A DNA stretch of 64,000 nucleotides from Gambelia wislizenii (lineage: Eukaryota; Chordata; Lepidosauria; Squamata; Crotaphytidae), in contig JAUMIR010000001.1 of assembly GCA_030847615.1 (NCBI GenBank), positions 288,257,187 through 288,321,186 of the forward strand. Direction: 5' to 3'. The first letter of the stretch is position 1; every line of letters starts with the position of its first letter. Of this stretch, positions 49,301 to 58,807 are shown piece after piece. The translations under genes and the position numbers were made by a program. The notes under the pieces are model-generated. The model was not told the DNA's origin. It did not search any database and was given only the letters and a program-made list of their open reading frames with translations.

Positions 49301-49711
49301 CCATGAATTCCCTGAATGACCTTAGGCCAAACTGAAAATGGGGCTGATAATATTGGCCTGCTTTGCAGGGTTGTTGATAGCTAATTTTAAGTATTTTCAG
49401 CACTTAAGAAAAACACTGTATAAACAGAGTAAGACAGTACTGTTCTCATCAGGACCAGAGAAAGCAACATCATGAACAGTATAATGTCATGCACTGACTT
49501 ACACACTTTCCTTTGTGTGTACTGGTTATCACATCTGGCTAAGTATTTCTCTTGCCAAAGGAGATGACCTGGATCTTCAAACCCTGGTAATACCTAAGTA
49601 CAGTATGACATATGCAAAGCCTACAAAGTTGGTGGGAGTGCATGAGTGGGACCTCCATTAGTAGTTTTAATACTAAAATTACAGTCTGAACATTGTATTC
49701 TGATCATTTTG
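46395..49711. other. intronic DNA, nothing firm
   Basis: A (GTT)n tract near 47866-47884. No coding frame or interspersed repeat recognised. Confidence 0.45.
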
Positions 49712-49826
49712 TACAGTGGCCCATCAGTATCCACTGACGTTTGGTTCCAGGATGCCCTGTGGATACCAAAATCCGTGGATGCTCAAGTCCCATTATACAC
49801 AATATAATACAAGTCAAATGATGTTC

Positions 49827-50290
49827 AATGCAAAGTCGAAGGCTTTCACAGCCGGCATCCATAGGTTTTTCGTGGTTTTTTTCCGGGCTGTGAGGCCATC
49901 TTCTGGAAGAGTTTATTCTTGACATTTTGCCTGCATCTGTGGCTGGCATCTTCAGAGAATGATGGTGAAGGGTGTGTGGTGTTTATATACTGTGAGTCCC
50001 TGTTGGAGAGAATATGTAAATTTGTGTATTTTAATGGCTAGTTCCTAGGGTGAGAAGATATGCAGGAAGGATTAGTGTTTGCTTGGCTTATGTCCCATTG
50101 ACTGCTGGAAATCCTCCTGTCCCCCTGAAGTTCATTTGCATGTGTTGAATTTTGATTTTGGTGTTTTTCAGGACTGGTAGCCAAACTTTGTTTATTTTAA
50201 GGGTTTCTTCTTTCCTGAAGTTGTCCAGGTGTTTGTGGATCTCAATATCTTCTCTGTGCATTCTGGCGGCCTAACAGCCTGGAAAACCTA
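49827..50290 (-). mobile_element. Penelope-like retroelement 3' fragment
   Basis: On the minus strand this contains GAAGATGCCAGCCACAGATG, then CAGGCAAAATGTC and CACAGCCCGGAAAAA, a block widely repeated in reptile genomes and, to my knowledge, belonging to Penelope-like elements. It is flanked by an imperfect 12-bp duplication of MITE sequence (49815-49826 CAAATGATGTTC; 50291-50302 CAAATGGTGTCC). No ORF of the reverse transcriptase/GIY-YIG protein is present. The class assignment is from memory of the repeat and is moderate. Confidence 0.6.
49915..49957 (-). ncRNA. decayed hammerhead-ribozyme-like motif in the Penelope-like fragment
   Basis: On the minus strand CTGAAGA (fits CUGANGA) is followed by a stem GCCAGC / GCAGGC around loop CACAGAT, then AAAA where the hammerhead core needs GAAA. 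One stem mismatch and the lost G suggest an inactive relic. Confidence 0.35.
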
Positions 50291-50430
50291 CAAATGGTGT
50301 CCTTATATAAAATGGCAAACAGCAAGCTTTGCTTTTTGGGGGTTTTCCCCCCCAGGGGCGGGGGTATTTTCAATCCGTGGATGGTAGAATCCATAGATAA
50401 AGAATCCATGGATACAGAGGGCTGACTATA

Positions 50431-51080
50431 TTACTGAAACAGGAGTCTTTTTAAGTGTCACACTGCAATCCTAAATATATTTAGCAGAAGGCAACCTATT
50501 TCACAAAATATTTCTTATACCATGAAAATGTCTGTAGGACTGCAGAACTGCAGCCTTTGCATGCTGTCCTTTCCTCCTCTACAAGGCCATATTGTACTTT
50601 TTCATTCCTTTACTAGGAACTGCCCAACATAGTTAAATTAATGGTAGTGCTGCCACCTATTTCAGTGTGGTGCATAAACCTAAAGGATGGTTCAGAACAG
50701 TGTACAAGGTTGTAACATTGTATAGGACAACAATTGTGTAAATAGCATTCTCCCAATACATGCCACTCTGTGTCAGCTTTTTCTGTTTAACACTATTTCC
50801 TCTTCTTTTTCAGAGTTCCTTATCGTAGAAATATTTGCATAATAGTTAATGCTAAAATACGTAAATCTTTTTGTCTGCCTGGGTATTTACTGGTATTTAA
50901 ACACGCCTGTCCCCTCATTTATCATGGAACCTCAGGGCAGTATATCACATAAACAATTTTAAACACTTCCAGATTAAAACCATAAGTAATTTAAACATGA
51001 TACAAACATATTAAACATAGCAACAATTAAAACCACTTTAAAAGCTACAATTTAAAATTATGTACATATACACTTTGAAA
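50431..51080. other. intronic DNA with reversed L2-like 3' region
   Basis: About 50930-51060 (GGAACCTCAGGGCAGTATAT then A/T-rich AATTTAAAC-type repeats) resembles the reverse complement of an L2 3' region. The rest is unrecognised. Confidence 0.4.
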
Positions 51081-51960
51081 TGGCCGAAATACCCTAAAGG
51101 CATCAGTTCCTGCCTGATCTTGGAAGCTAAGCAGGGTTGGCCCTGGTTATTACTTAAATGGGAGACCATCAATGAATCCAGGTGCTGTAGGTGATACTTT
51201 AGAGGAAGGAACTAGCAAAACCACCTCTGAGGGGCTGTCTAGACAATGAAAATACTCCTCATAGAATTTAAGGAGAATGCCTTTCGTCCTAATATGCTGT
51301 GAAGGAGATTCACAGTATTCAGATGAAGGGGGGAACAAGACCCGCATCTACTGCACAGGAAAAACCTTATCTGTTTTCCCAGAGGTTTTTCGAATAATGC
51401 ACAAGCTTGTGCATTATTGCACATCTGGATATCCAATTTGGGATGCTGCATATTCTTAGCAAGGGTGGAAGTGGAAAATGGATTCGTAGGGCGTGTGTGT
51501 TGCGGGGGGTAGATGGCTTGCCGGCAGAGAAGTGGCCAGAAGCGCCATTTTCTATTTTGTTTTATCAAGTGTGCACTTTTTTGCTGCACTGAGGCAACCA
51601 AAGAGCTTTTTATAAGTAAAATGTTGCACTTGCTCACCTTTGATTTAAAAGTACAAAAAAAAAAAAACACGCTATGCAGCAGTGTGTGGAGAATAATAAC
51701 ATGCTGTACTCTTGGCCAGTATCCTGATTCACAGGCATTGCTGCATGTGCACTTTGAATGCGGGTAGCTTCGCATACAATAGATTTTTCCAAAAGACCGT
51801 GGGGATGAATGAGCGCTGCTGCAAATTTGCGATCACACGCATAAATCTGCTTTATACCTGCTTGTCTAGACAAGCCTTGAGTATTTCTTGCCTAACAAAA
51901 CCCTAGGAAATTAATGGGCTTGCTGTAAGTTGACAGGGGAGTTAAAGGCACACACACCCC
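51081..51960 (+). mobile_element. 5S-rRNA-headed SINE, split by a MITE
   Basis: 51081-51200 parallels 5S rRNA: CTGATCTTGGAAGCTAAGCA, GGGTTGGCCCTGGTTATTAC, ATGGGAGACCATC, CAGGTGCTGTAGG. The internal A-box and C-box regions of the 5S promoter are recognisable. The tail starts with GAGGAAGGAACTAGCAAAAC, is interrupted after 51230, and resumes at 51878 with TGAGTATTTCTTGCC through GGCACACACACCCC. A SINE whose head is 5S rather than tRNA and whose tail is RTE-like is known from squamates. Confidence 0.85.
51231..51877. mobile_element. Harbinger-like MITE inserted in the 5S SINE
   Basis: A 647-bp element with inverted ends GGGGCTGTCTAGACAA and AGGCTTGTCTAGACAA. The SINE sequence TGA is duplicated at both borders (51228-51230, 51878-51880). 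The duplication could be counted as four bases if one terminal G is excluded. No transposase frame. Includes a GCACAAGCTTGTGC palindrome near 51401-51414 and a YY1-like GCGCCATTTT near 51542. PIF/Harbinger is inferred from end type and short duplication. Confidence 0.7.
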
Positions 51961-53062
51961 AAAATAAATTAGTCCATGAAGGCTTTACTAAAAAGCCATG
52001 TTTTGCCTTGGTGACAGAAAGAAACCAGTATTAGCACCAGTTGGACCGCTAGTACAAGGGCATTTCACAATTGGAGTATCACAGCCAAGACGGTCCTCTC
52101 CTGTGTCCTCCCACTAAATGCTAAATATTTAGTATTTACAATATTAAATACTAAATATTTAACATTTACAAATACTGAGTACTAAATATTTTAACCCCAT
52201 AGTCACTACATTAAAAGTAAAACAAAATAGTAAAACACACATATTAAAATAATATTGTGAGCTAAATGGGATCTTGTTGCTAGTTACAGAACAATTTCAA
52301 ACCTGTAGACTAAACTACAACCCAATTATTTAATTTAAATGCTGGCAAATGAGTATTCTTTTTAAATCACACTTTCAAACCTCTGGACTGCCAATTACAA
52401 TACAATTACAGTAAATTATTTGCGCCCATCCCTTTTGTCTTCATTTACATGGCTGTATGTCTAACAAACATGAAGGCATTTCAGCCTTAAATGTATTTAG
52501 CAAGTTATTCTTACAGTCCCACATACCAAAGAAGTCTCTGTCCAGCATAGAGACAGACTGATATATGAACACAGTAATGTACGATGTAACAGAGCTCATT
52601 AAAAATATGAACCAGAGGCATCATTTTGAATTATTATTGACAAAGCTACTTAATTGTATGGATGTGTACTTGACTAAACTTATAGTTTTTCTGTTGAAGA
52701 TGACCACAGAAAGGATAACTAAAAAAATTCAAATACTCTCCGTGGTGATATCTCAGGTATTAAATAAGCAGTTCTCACCCAAATCATTTCCACTTTAAAT
52801 TATGCAGTGGTTAATTACCAATGTTTCCTACATGTAAAATTTTTCATGCACCTATATTTTTAGCAAGAAAATTTCATTCTCTTTGAAATTATACAATTTT
52901 CATTGTATCATATTCTGTCATACCCCTTGCCATCCACTTAACTAGTATAAATCATATATTATTGACTCGTGCAGCCAGTTAAGCACTTTTCTTCCTCTGG
53001 TTTCATTTGGAGCATTAGATGTGTGTTTAGCAATCTCCCACTGAAATAAATGGGAATTGAAG
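51961..53062. other. intronic DNA, AT-rich
   Basis: 51970-52110 has an L2-like reversed texture. An inverted repeat lies at 52123-52160. No gene supported. Confidence 0.4.
52123..52160. repeat. perfect AT-rich inverted repeat
   Basis: Arms AAATATTTAGTATTT (52123-52137) and AAATACTAAATATTT (52146-52160), 15 bp perfect, separated by 8 bases. Further CTAAATATT copies follow near 52192. Confidence 0.9.
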
Positions 53063-53254
53063 TACAGTATTCACAACTTGAAAATATTCTTTAAAAAATA
53101 ATAATCCAAAAAGCAAAGCTTGATTTTGCTATCTTATAGAAGAGACACCATTTTGCTATGCCATTGCATATAATGGGATTTGACTATTCACGGATTTTGG
53201 TATCCACGGCAGGTCCTGGAACCAAACCCCAGCAAATATGAAGGGGCAACTGTA
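53063..53254 (-). mobile_element. MER2/Tigger-like MITE, copy 3
   Basis: Shares CAACTTGAAAATATT, AAAAAGCAAAGCTTG, AGAGACACCATTTTGCTATG and GGTATCCACGG with the copy at 5768. TA lies at both borders. Confidence 0.65.
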
Positions 53255-53826
53255 GTTTTGATGCGTATGATCATTTTTACCACAGGGATGATGACTTTGC
53301 TGGAAATTCCTAATTGCTTTTAAAGTCAGTTTTGAAAGAAAAGTGGATATTTTGTATTAAATGATTTAGCATAACAAAGGGGGGTGCTTCATTAGAAAGT
53401 TTCTGCATTAATTATAAATTGGTCTTTAATTTAGTATTTGCACGACACTTGTGTTTCATCACTCATTTCTAGCCTCCTAACTTCCACTTGTTTACTTTGC
53501 ATTTCTTTCGGTGATAAAAATTCTGGGTATATTATAGCACAGCACCATTGAAATTGTGGAATTTATCCCATTGACTACTATGGTGGCTGAGTTATGCCCA
53601 ATCATGGCATGTGTTATTAAATATTCAGAGGTCTTGCTGAAATTAATTTCCCCAACCCAAACCAGAGTAAATGCCACTGCAGGCATTCTCCTAGATCTGG
53701 GAAAGTTACCTTCAAAAAGTAAATAGTTAAAGTTATGAGGTCTACCACCATCCTTTACCTCTGTAATTACCTATCAATTTACAGTACAGATGTAGCACAA
53801 TGGCATAAAAAGAACTACTTTTTTAG
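53255..53826. other. intronic DNA, nothing recognised
   Basis: No supported feature. Confidence 0.45.
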
Positions 53827-53985
53827 CCTCAGCTCTCCCAACTACAATATGGAGACAATAATATGGACCTATATTACAGGGCAGCTATAAGGTTTGCAAC
53901 AAGTTAATGAATATATAAAAGTTTGTACCCTGTAAACCTAAAGCACTATATATAAGATGCTGCTGCTATTGTTAGGCCAATTTAT
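53827..53985 (+). mobile_element. MIR-like SINE 3' part
   Basis: CTCAGCTCTCCCAACTACAA, ATGGAGACAATAATATGGAC, ATTACAGGGCAGCTATAAGG and AAAGCACTATATATAAGATG follow the order of the MIR core and L2-type tail. Confidence 0.6.
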
Positions 53986-54789
53986 GAAGAAGAAAAATCT
54001 GCATTTAGATCATCTTCATTGGAGTAGGACAAGTGCACAAATGCATACAGGACTGCAGCCATTGTGCTAAAGGGTGTTCATTAGTATCCTTTCAATTAAG
54101 CTTTTAAAGTAAATTATAAACACAATTAAATACAATTCCCAACTGCATAAATTCTAAATCTCATTTTTATAGTGCTTATTTATACACTTAAAGAGAAGCA
54201 TTAATCTGTTCATGCCGCAGAGCTTTTACATATGGAATTGTGTTTTGTAATCTCTCAGAATCTATATTAATGGAATTTAAAACTTTTTTTAAAAAAAAGA
54301 GGGATAAGTTTGGCACATTTATTTCTTTCCCTTTTCCTGAGTTAAAGCTTTGTAGCTAAGTTTGCTTTTGTTTTTTTACAGATTAATGTCCAAGAGACAT
54401 TAAAGAACTTGCTAGAATTTTTAGTAACAGCAAATCCTTCAATAACTGCATTTGTTTTTCTTTCCTTAAAATGAAAACAAGCCTGTCAGAAGCAACTTCC
54501 ATTTTTGGAAAGGATGTCTGAGTTATGCAGTGCAGGTCAAAGGTATAGCAGTTAGCCAGATCTTTGTCAAGATTTTGCATAATATTAGGATTTGCCTGCA
54601 CATTCTCATGCAAAGTAACTATTATTGATGCTAACAGGTGAACCTCAAGAGCTTTTTAAAAATTCCTGCCAAGTGACCACAAGGATTAACAAAAACATAC
54701 CTATGTGCATCTTATCAACAAATCCCATCCTAAACCATCCCAATTCAAATTAACAAAACTGCAATAAAATATATTTACAAATTAATCCT
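53986..54789. other. intronic DNA, nothing recognised
   Basis: AT-rich, no repeats or coding evidence. Confidence 0.45.
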
Positions 54790-55010
54790 ATTGCTCTATT
54801 AATTTATTGTGTAATTACAGCAATTCTTCCCACCTTGTTTTCAGTATTTCTTAATCATTAAGCTGGAAGCCTGACAGCAGTGCCAGCCCTGGCATGATTC
54901 TCTTTGACTAAAACCTTGTAAATTAACACAATTAGCACAGCATCATGCTGCTAATTAACTTCCTGTGTCTGGTGCAGTGGATGTGCAAACAAGGAAGAGG
55001 GAATCAGAAG
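54790..55010. other. candidate conserved non-coding element 4
   Basis: A dense series of homeodomain-type cores (TTAATTTATTG, GTGTAATTACAGC, TTAATCATTAAGC, ACACAATTAGCAC, TGCTAATTAACTTCC) in about 200 repeat-free bases, 1.5-1.7 kb before the FIGN exon. Candidate enhancer by motif density only. Confidence 0.35.
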
Positions 55011-56450
55011 GGAATAAACATGCCATTCTGTTACCAAACTGTATGCTGTGTTAGGTTTAGCTTGGCGGGGCTAAGCTGGTCTCGTCAAGAATGCTGGAGT
55101 CAGGCAAAGGAGAGCTAAAGGGGTTTGGGAAGAAAAGCAAGACAAGACAGGGTACATGCTGTCAAAAATAGTCTGCAGGAATTCATAAGAGAACCCCTGT
55201 GCCACAGATGTTTCATTTAGACTAAGCCTTCTTATCTGAGAATCAGTGCCAGAGGGCACAAGGCAGGTTGTGAAAAAATAAATATCACTTTTTGTAAAAT
55301 GAGCACAAGATTACTGAGGCCTGCCTTAATGCCACCTGCCATGCACAAGCAAGACTTGAAACAGCTTTTCTTTTGACGTTGGTACATTCTGACTGCCTTG
55401 TGTGGTGGAGGACCAAAATGGAAGTAAACACCCCTCCCTCTTTGGTATGATTAATTGTGCTAAATCAGGAGACACATTGGGTTACTTGGTCTGCACATCA
55501 TGGGTGCCCCCCTCCAACTTTTAGTAACTAGGCTGTGTTAAATTCTCAAGTTTAATTCTCTAGTTTAATTCTCACTCTTTTCTACTGCCACCCCTACTTC
55601 TTTAACCTAGAGGCAGGGTGGGGCAGTTGGAAAAGGGAGAGCAGAGAAAAGACCATAGACAAGTGATGCTTAGGCTTTGCTTCTCATCTGCCGCTCCCCC
55701 CCACCATCCTCCCTGAGCCTTAACAACAGCACTGTGAGGCAGAGAGCAGCCAGTTGTAATTCATACAGAGTTGTAGGCTTTGTGTGATGAAAGCAACGGA
55801 GCGCTGCCTGGGAGATTGCTTTGCTGCACTCCACGAAGCAGATTTGAAACTGTCATGGACCACTTTAGATGAGAGTTGGATTATGGAATGACCTGCTATG
55901 TCTGTGTCATATTGTTCTGCGCAGGGTGCATTATACTGTGCTAACTAGGTATTCAGTACCAAATAAGAAAGGTATCCTAGATGTGATCTGTCAGCTGTGT
56001 CTTGTGGGTTTTTAGAGGGGGAAAAATTCTGTTAAAATTTAAAACTGAAACTGTGATGAGGGAAGACAGAATGTTCACAATATCTAAGAACATGTTACCT
56101 AACAATGAATCCATGTTCAGGAAATAAAATGTACATGTTCATCTTTTCTTCAAAAAAAACAAAAACAAAGACAGCTTGGTCTTTATTTTTTCTTTTAAAA
56201 AATTCTAGCTGGGTTAAGTAATTTATTCTATTCCTCTCCCTCTAAATTAGCAAAATATGCCAGATGGGTGGGAGTGGGAGTTTAAGAAGATGCTGATACT
56301 TTTGAAGACAATTTTAATGTTTATGGCTTTAAATAATCTGTTGTCTTAAACACAGAAATAGTTTTATATATAAAGAAAGAAATCTAGTGGATCTAGTCAG
56401 GATGCATTTTAAAAATGAACTATCCCACATAAGTGCTAATTTTGTTTCTC
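55011..56450. other. last 1.4 kb of the inferred FIGN intron
   Basis: No exon-like frame or clear repeat. Poly-A-rich stretch near 56152-56167. Confidence 0.5.
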
Positions 56451-56485
56451 TTCTAACCCCCCTGCACCCCACCCCAAATCCTTAG
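56451..56485 (+). promoter_or_regulatory. FIGN splice branch point and acceptor
   Basis: TTCTAAC branch-point match (branch A at 56456), a C/T-rich tract and CCTTAG ending at 56485, 29 bases after the branch A. Placement agrees with the first in-frame base of the FIGN exon. Confidence 0.85.
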
Positions 56486-58734
56486 GCTTGAAGATGCAGT
56501 GGACGCCAGAGCATGCCCAGTGGCCAGAGCAGCACTTTGATATCACCTCTACCACTCGATCTCCTGCTCACAAGGTAGAAGCTTACCGCGGACACCTGCA
56601 GCGCACCTATCAGTATGCTTGGGCTAATGATGACATCTCTGCTCTAACTGCTTCAAATCTACTTAAAAAATATGCAGAAAAGTATTCTGGTATCTTGGAA
56701 GGGCCAGCTGAACGGCCCATTCTGAGTAACTATTCAGAGCCTCCATCAGGGCTGGTGAATGGCCGCAAGAGTGAGAGTGAACCTTGGCAGCCTTCTTTGA
56801 ACTCTGAGAGTGTTTATCCTATGAACTGTGTCCCCGATGTTATTACTGCCAGCAAAGCTGGAGTAAGTACTGCCCTCCCTCCAGCGGATGTTTCTGCCAG
56901 TATAGGGAGTTCACCTGGGGTGGCCAGTAACCTGACAGAACCTAGCTATTCTAGTAGTACATGTGGAAGTCACACTGTACCTAGTTTGCATTCAGGGCTC
57001 CCATCTCAGGAATATGCCACTGGATACAATGGCTCTTACTTGCATACAAGTTACAGTGGCCAGCCCGCACCTGCACTTCCTTCACCTCATCCATCCCCTT
57101 TGCATAGCTCTGGGCTTTTACAACCACCCCCACCTCCACCACCACCACCAGCCCTAGTACCAGGCTACAATGGGACATCTAACCTTTCGAGTTATAGTTA
57201 TTCCTCTGCAAGTTATCCCCCTCAAAGTGCTGTGGGGCCTGGGTATAGCCCTGGTGGTGCACCTCCTCCTTCAGCATATCTGCCTTCAGGAATCCCTGCT
57301 CCAACTCCTCTCCCCCCCACCACAGTACCTAGTTACACCTACCAGAGTCATGGTTTAACACCCATTCCTCCCTCTGCCCTGACAAACAGTTCAGCAAGTT
57401 CACTCAAAAGGAAAGCTTTCTATATGGCAGGACAAGGAGAAATGGACTCCACTTATGGAAATTACAGCTATGGCCAACAGAGATCTACACAAAGTCCCAT
57501 GTACAGGATGCCTGACAACAGCATTTCAAATACAAACAGAGGAAATGGCTTTGACAGAAGTGCTGAACCATCATCCTTAGCATTTAAGCCAACAAAACAG
57601 ATAATGGCATCTGAACAGCAAAGGAAATTCAGCCAGTCCAGTAGGGCTCTGACACCCCCTTCCTACAGTACTACTAAAAATTCACTTGGGTCAAGAGCAA
57701 GTGAACCATTTGGGAAATACAGCTCCCCAGTAATTAATGAACATAGTGATGAACATAGGCAGCTCCTTCCTCACCCAATGCAAGGCCCGGGACTTCGTGC
57801 ATCTACCTCATCTAACCACTCTGTGGACGAACAACTGAAGAATACTGACGCACACCTCATTGACCTTGTAACCAATGAGATTATCAACCAAGGACCTCCT
57901 GTGGACTGGAATGACATTGCTGGCCTAGATTTGGTAAAGGCTGTCATTAAAGAGGAGGTTTTATGGCCAGTATTGAGGTCAGATGCATTCAATGGGCTGA
58001 CTGCTCTACCTCGGAGCATCCTTTTGTTTGGACCTCGGGGAACAGGCAAAACATTAATGGGCAGATGTATAGCGAGCCAGCTGGGAGCCACTTTTTTCAA
58101 AATTACTGGCGCTGGTCTTGTCACAAAGTGGTTAGGGGAAGGAGAAAAAATAGTTCATGCCTCTTTCCTTGTGGCAAGGTGTCGCCAGCCTTCAGTGATT
58201 TTTGTTAGTGACATTGATGTGCTACTTTCATCCCAAGTGAATGAAGAACACAGTCCAGTATGTCGGATGAGAACCGAGTTCCTTATGCAGCTGGACACTG
58301 TGCTAACTTCTGCTGAGGACCAAATAGTAGTAATTTGTGCCACCAGTAAACCGGAAGAAATAGATGAATCTCTTCGAAGGTACTTCATGAAACGACTTTT
58401 AATCCCACTTCCTGACAGCACAGCAAGGCACCAGATAATAGTACAACTGCTCTCACAGCACAATTACTGTCTCAATGACAAGGAGGTTGCACTGCTTGTC
58501 CAGCGTACAGAAGGGTTTTCTGGACTAGACGTTGCTCGTTTGTGTCAGGAAGCAGTAGTTGGCCCACTCCATTCCATGCCAGCCACAGACCTTTCAGCCA
58601 TTATGCCCAGCCAATTGAGGCCCATTACATATCAAGACTTTGAAAATGCTTTCTGCAAGATACAGCCTAGCATATCTCAAAAGGAGCTTGATACATATGT
58701 TGAATGGAACAAAATGTTTGGTTGTAGTCAGTGA
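56486..58734 (+). CDS. FIGN: fidgetin, last (main) coding exon
   Basis: Fidgetin is an AAA-family ATPase that severs and depolymerises microtubules and acts in the nucleus and at centrosomes. The exon encodes about 748 residues of a protein of about 757-760; the missing start (about nine residues plus a split Gly codon) is on an upstream exon not found here. The exon begins with two bases of that split codon, then [17 protein letters not shown]. Residues 1-110 are the conserved N-terminal region and 150-330 are a Ser/Pro/Tyr/Gly-rich linker with nine consecutive Pro. A basic patch SSLKRKAF lies near 305. The AAA module spans about 475-700, with Walker A GPRGTGKT at 58030-58053, pore-loop KWLGEGEK, and Walker B VIFVSDID with Asp instead of the usual Glu. 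It also has an ATSKPEEID sensor region and RRYFMKR. The VPS4-type C-terminus ends at TGA 58732-58734. The frame is intact. Confidence 0.97.
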
Positions 58735-58771
58735 CAAGTCTTTTTTTAAAAAAAATGTAATGAATGTTGGT

Positions 58772-58807
58772 GCGCACACACATACACACACACATACACA
58801 CACACAA
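58772..58807 (+). repeat. (CA)n microsatellite in FIGN 3' UTR
   Basis: CA repeats broken by CATA units, starting 38 bases after the stop codon. Confidence 0.95.

Larger units (their letters stand above)
49712..50430 (-). mobile_element. MER2/Tigger-like MITE, copy split by a Penelope-like insertion
   Basis: The left end CAGTGGCCCATCAGTATCC and the right end GATACAGAGGGCTGACTA are inverted relatives, bordered by TA. GGATACCAAAATCCGTGGAT lies near 49762 and AATCCGTGGATGGTAGAATC near 50371. The middle is replaced by a foreign segment at 49827-50290. Confidence 0.72.

Noticed and set aside
51081..51200. A 5S rRNA gene
   Set aside because: Diverged from 5S rRNA, lacks a T-run terminator, and continues into a SINE tail shared with other loci.
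51239..51775. A 178-codon minus-strand frame
   Set aside because: Entirely inside the MITE at 51231-51877. No similarity to a transposase and a Phe/Lys-rich composition from homopolymer runs.
5351..56485. The upstream FIGN coding exon (first residues)
   Set aside because: I looked for a short Met-started exon with a donor in the right phase but found none I could support. It may lie outside the window.
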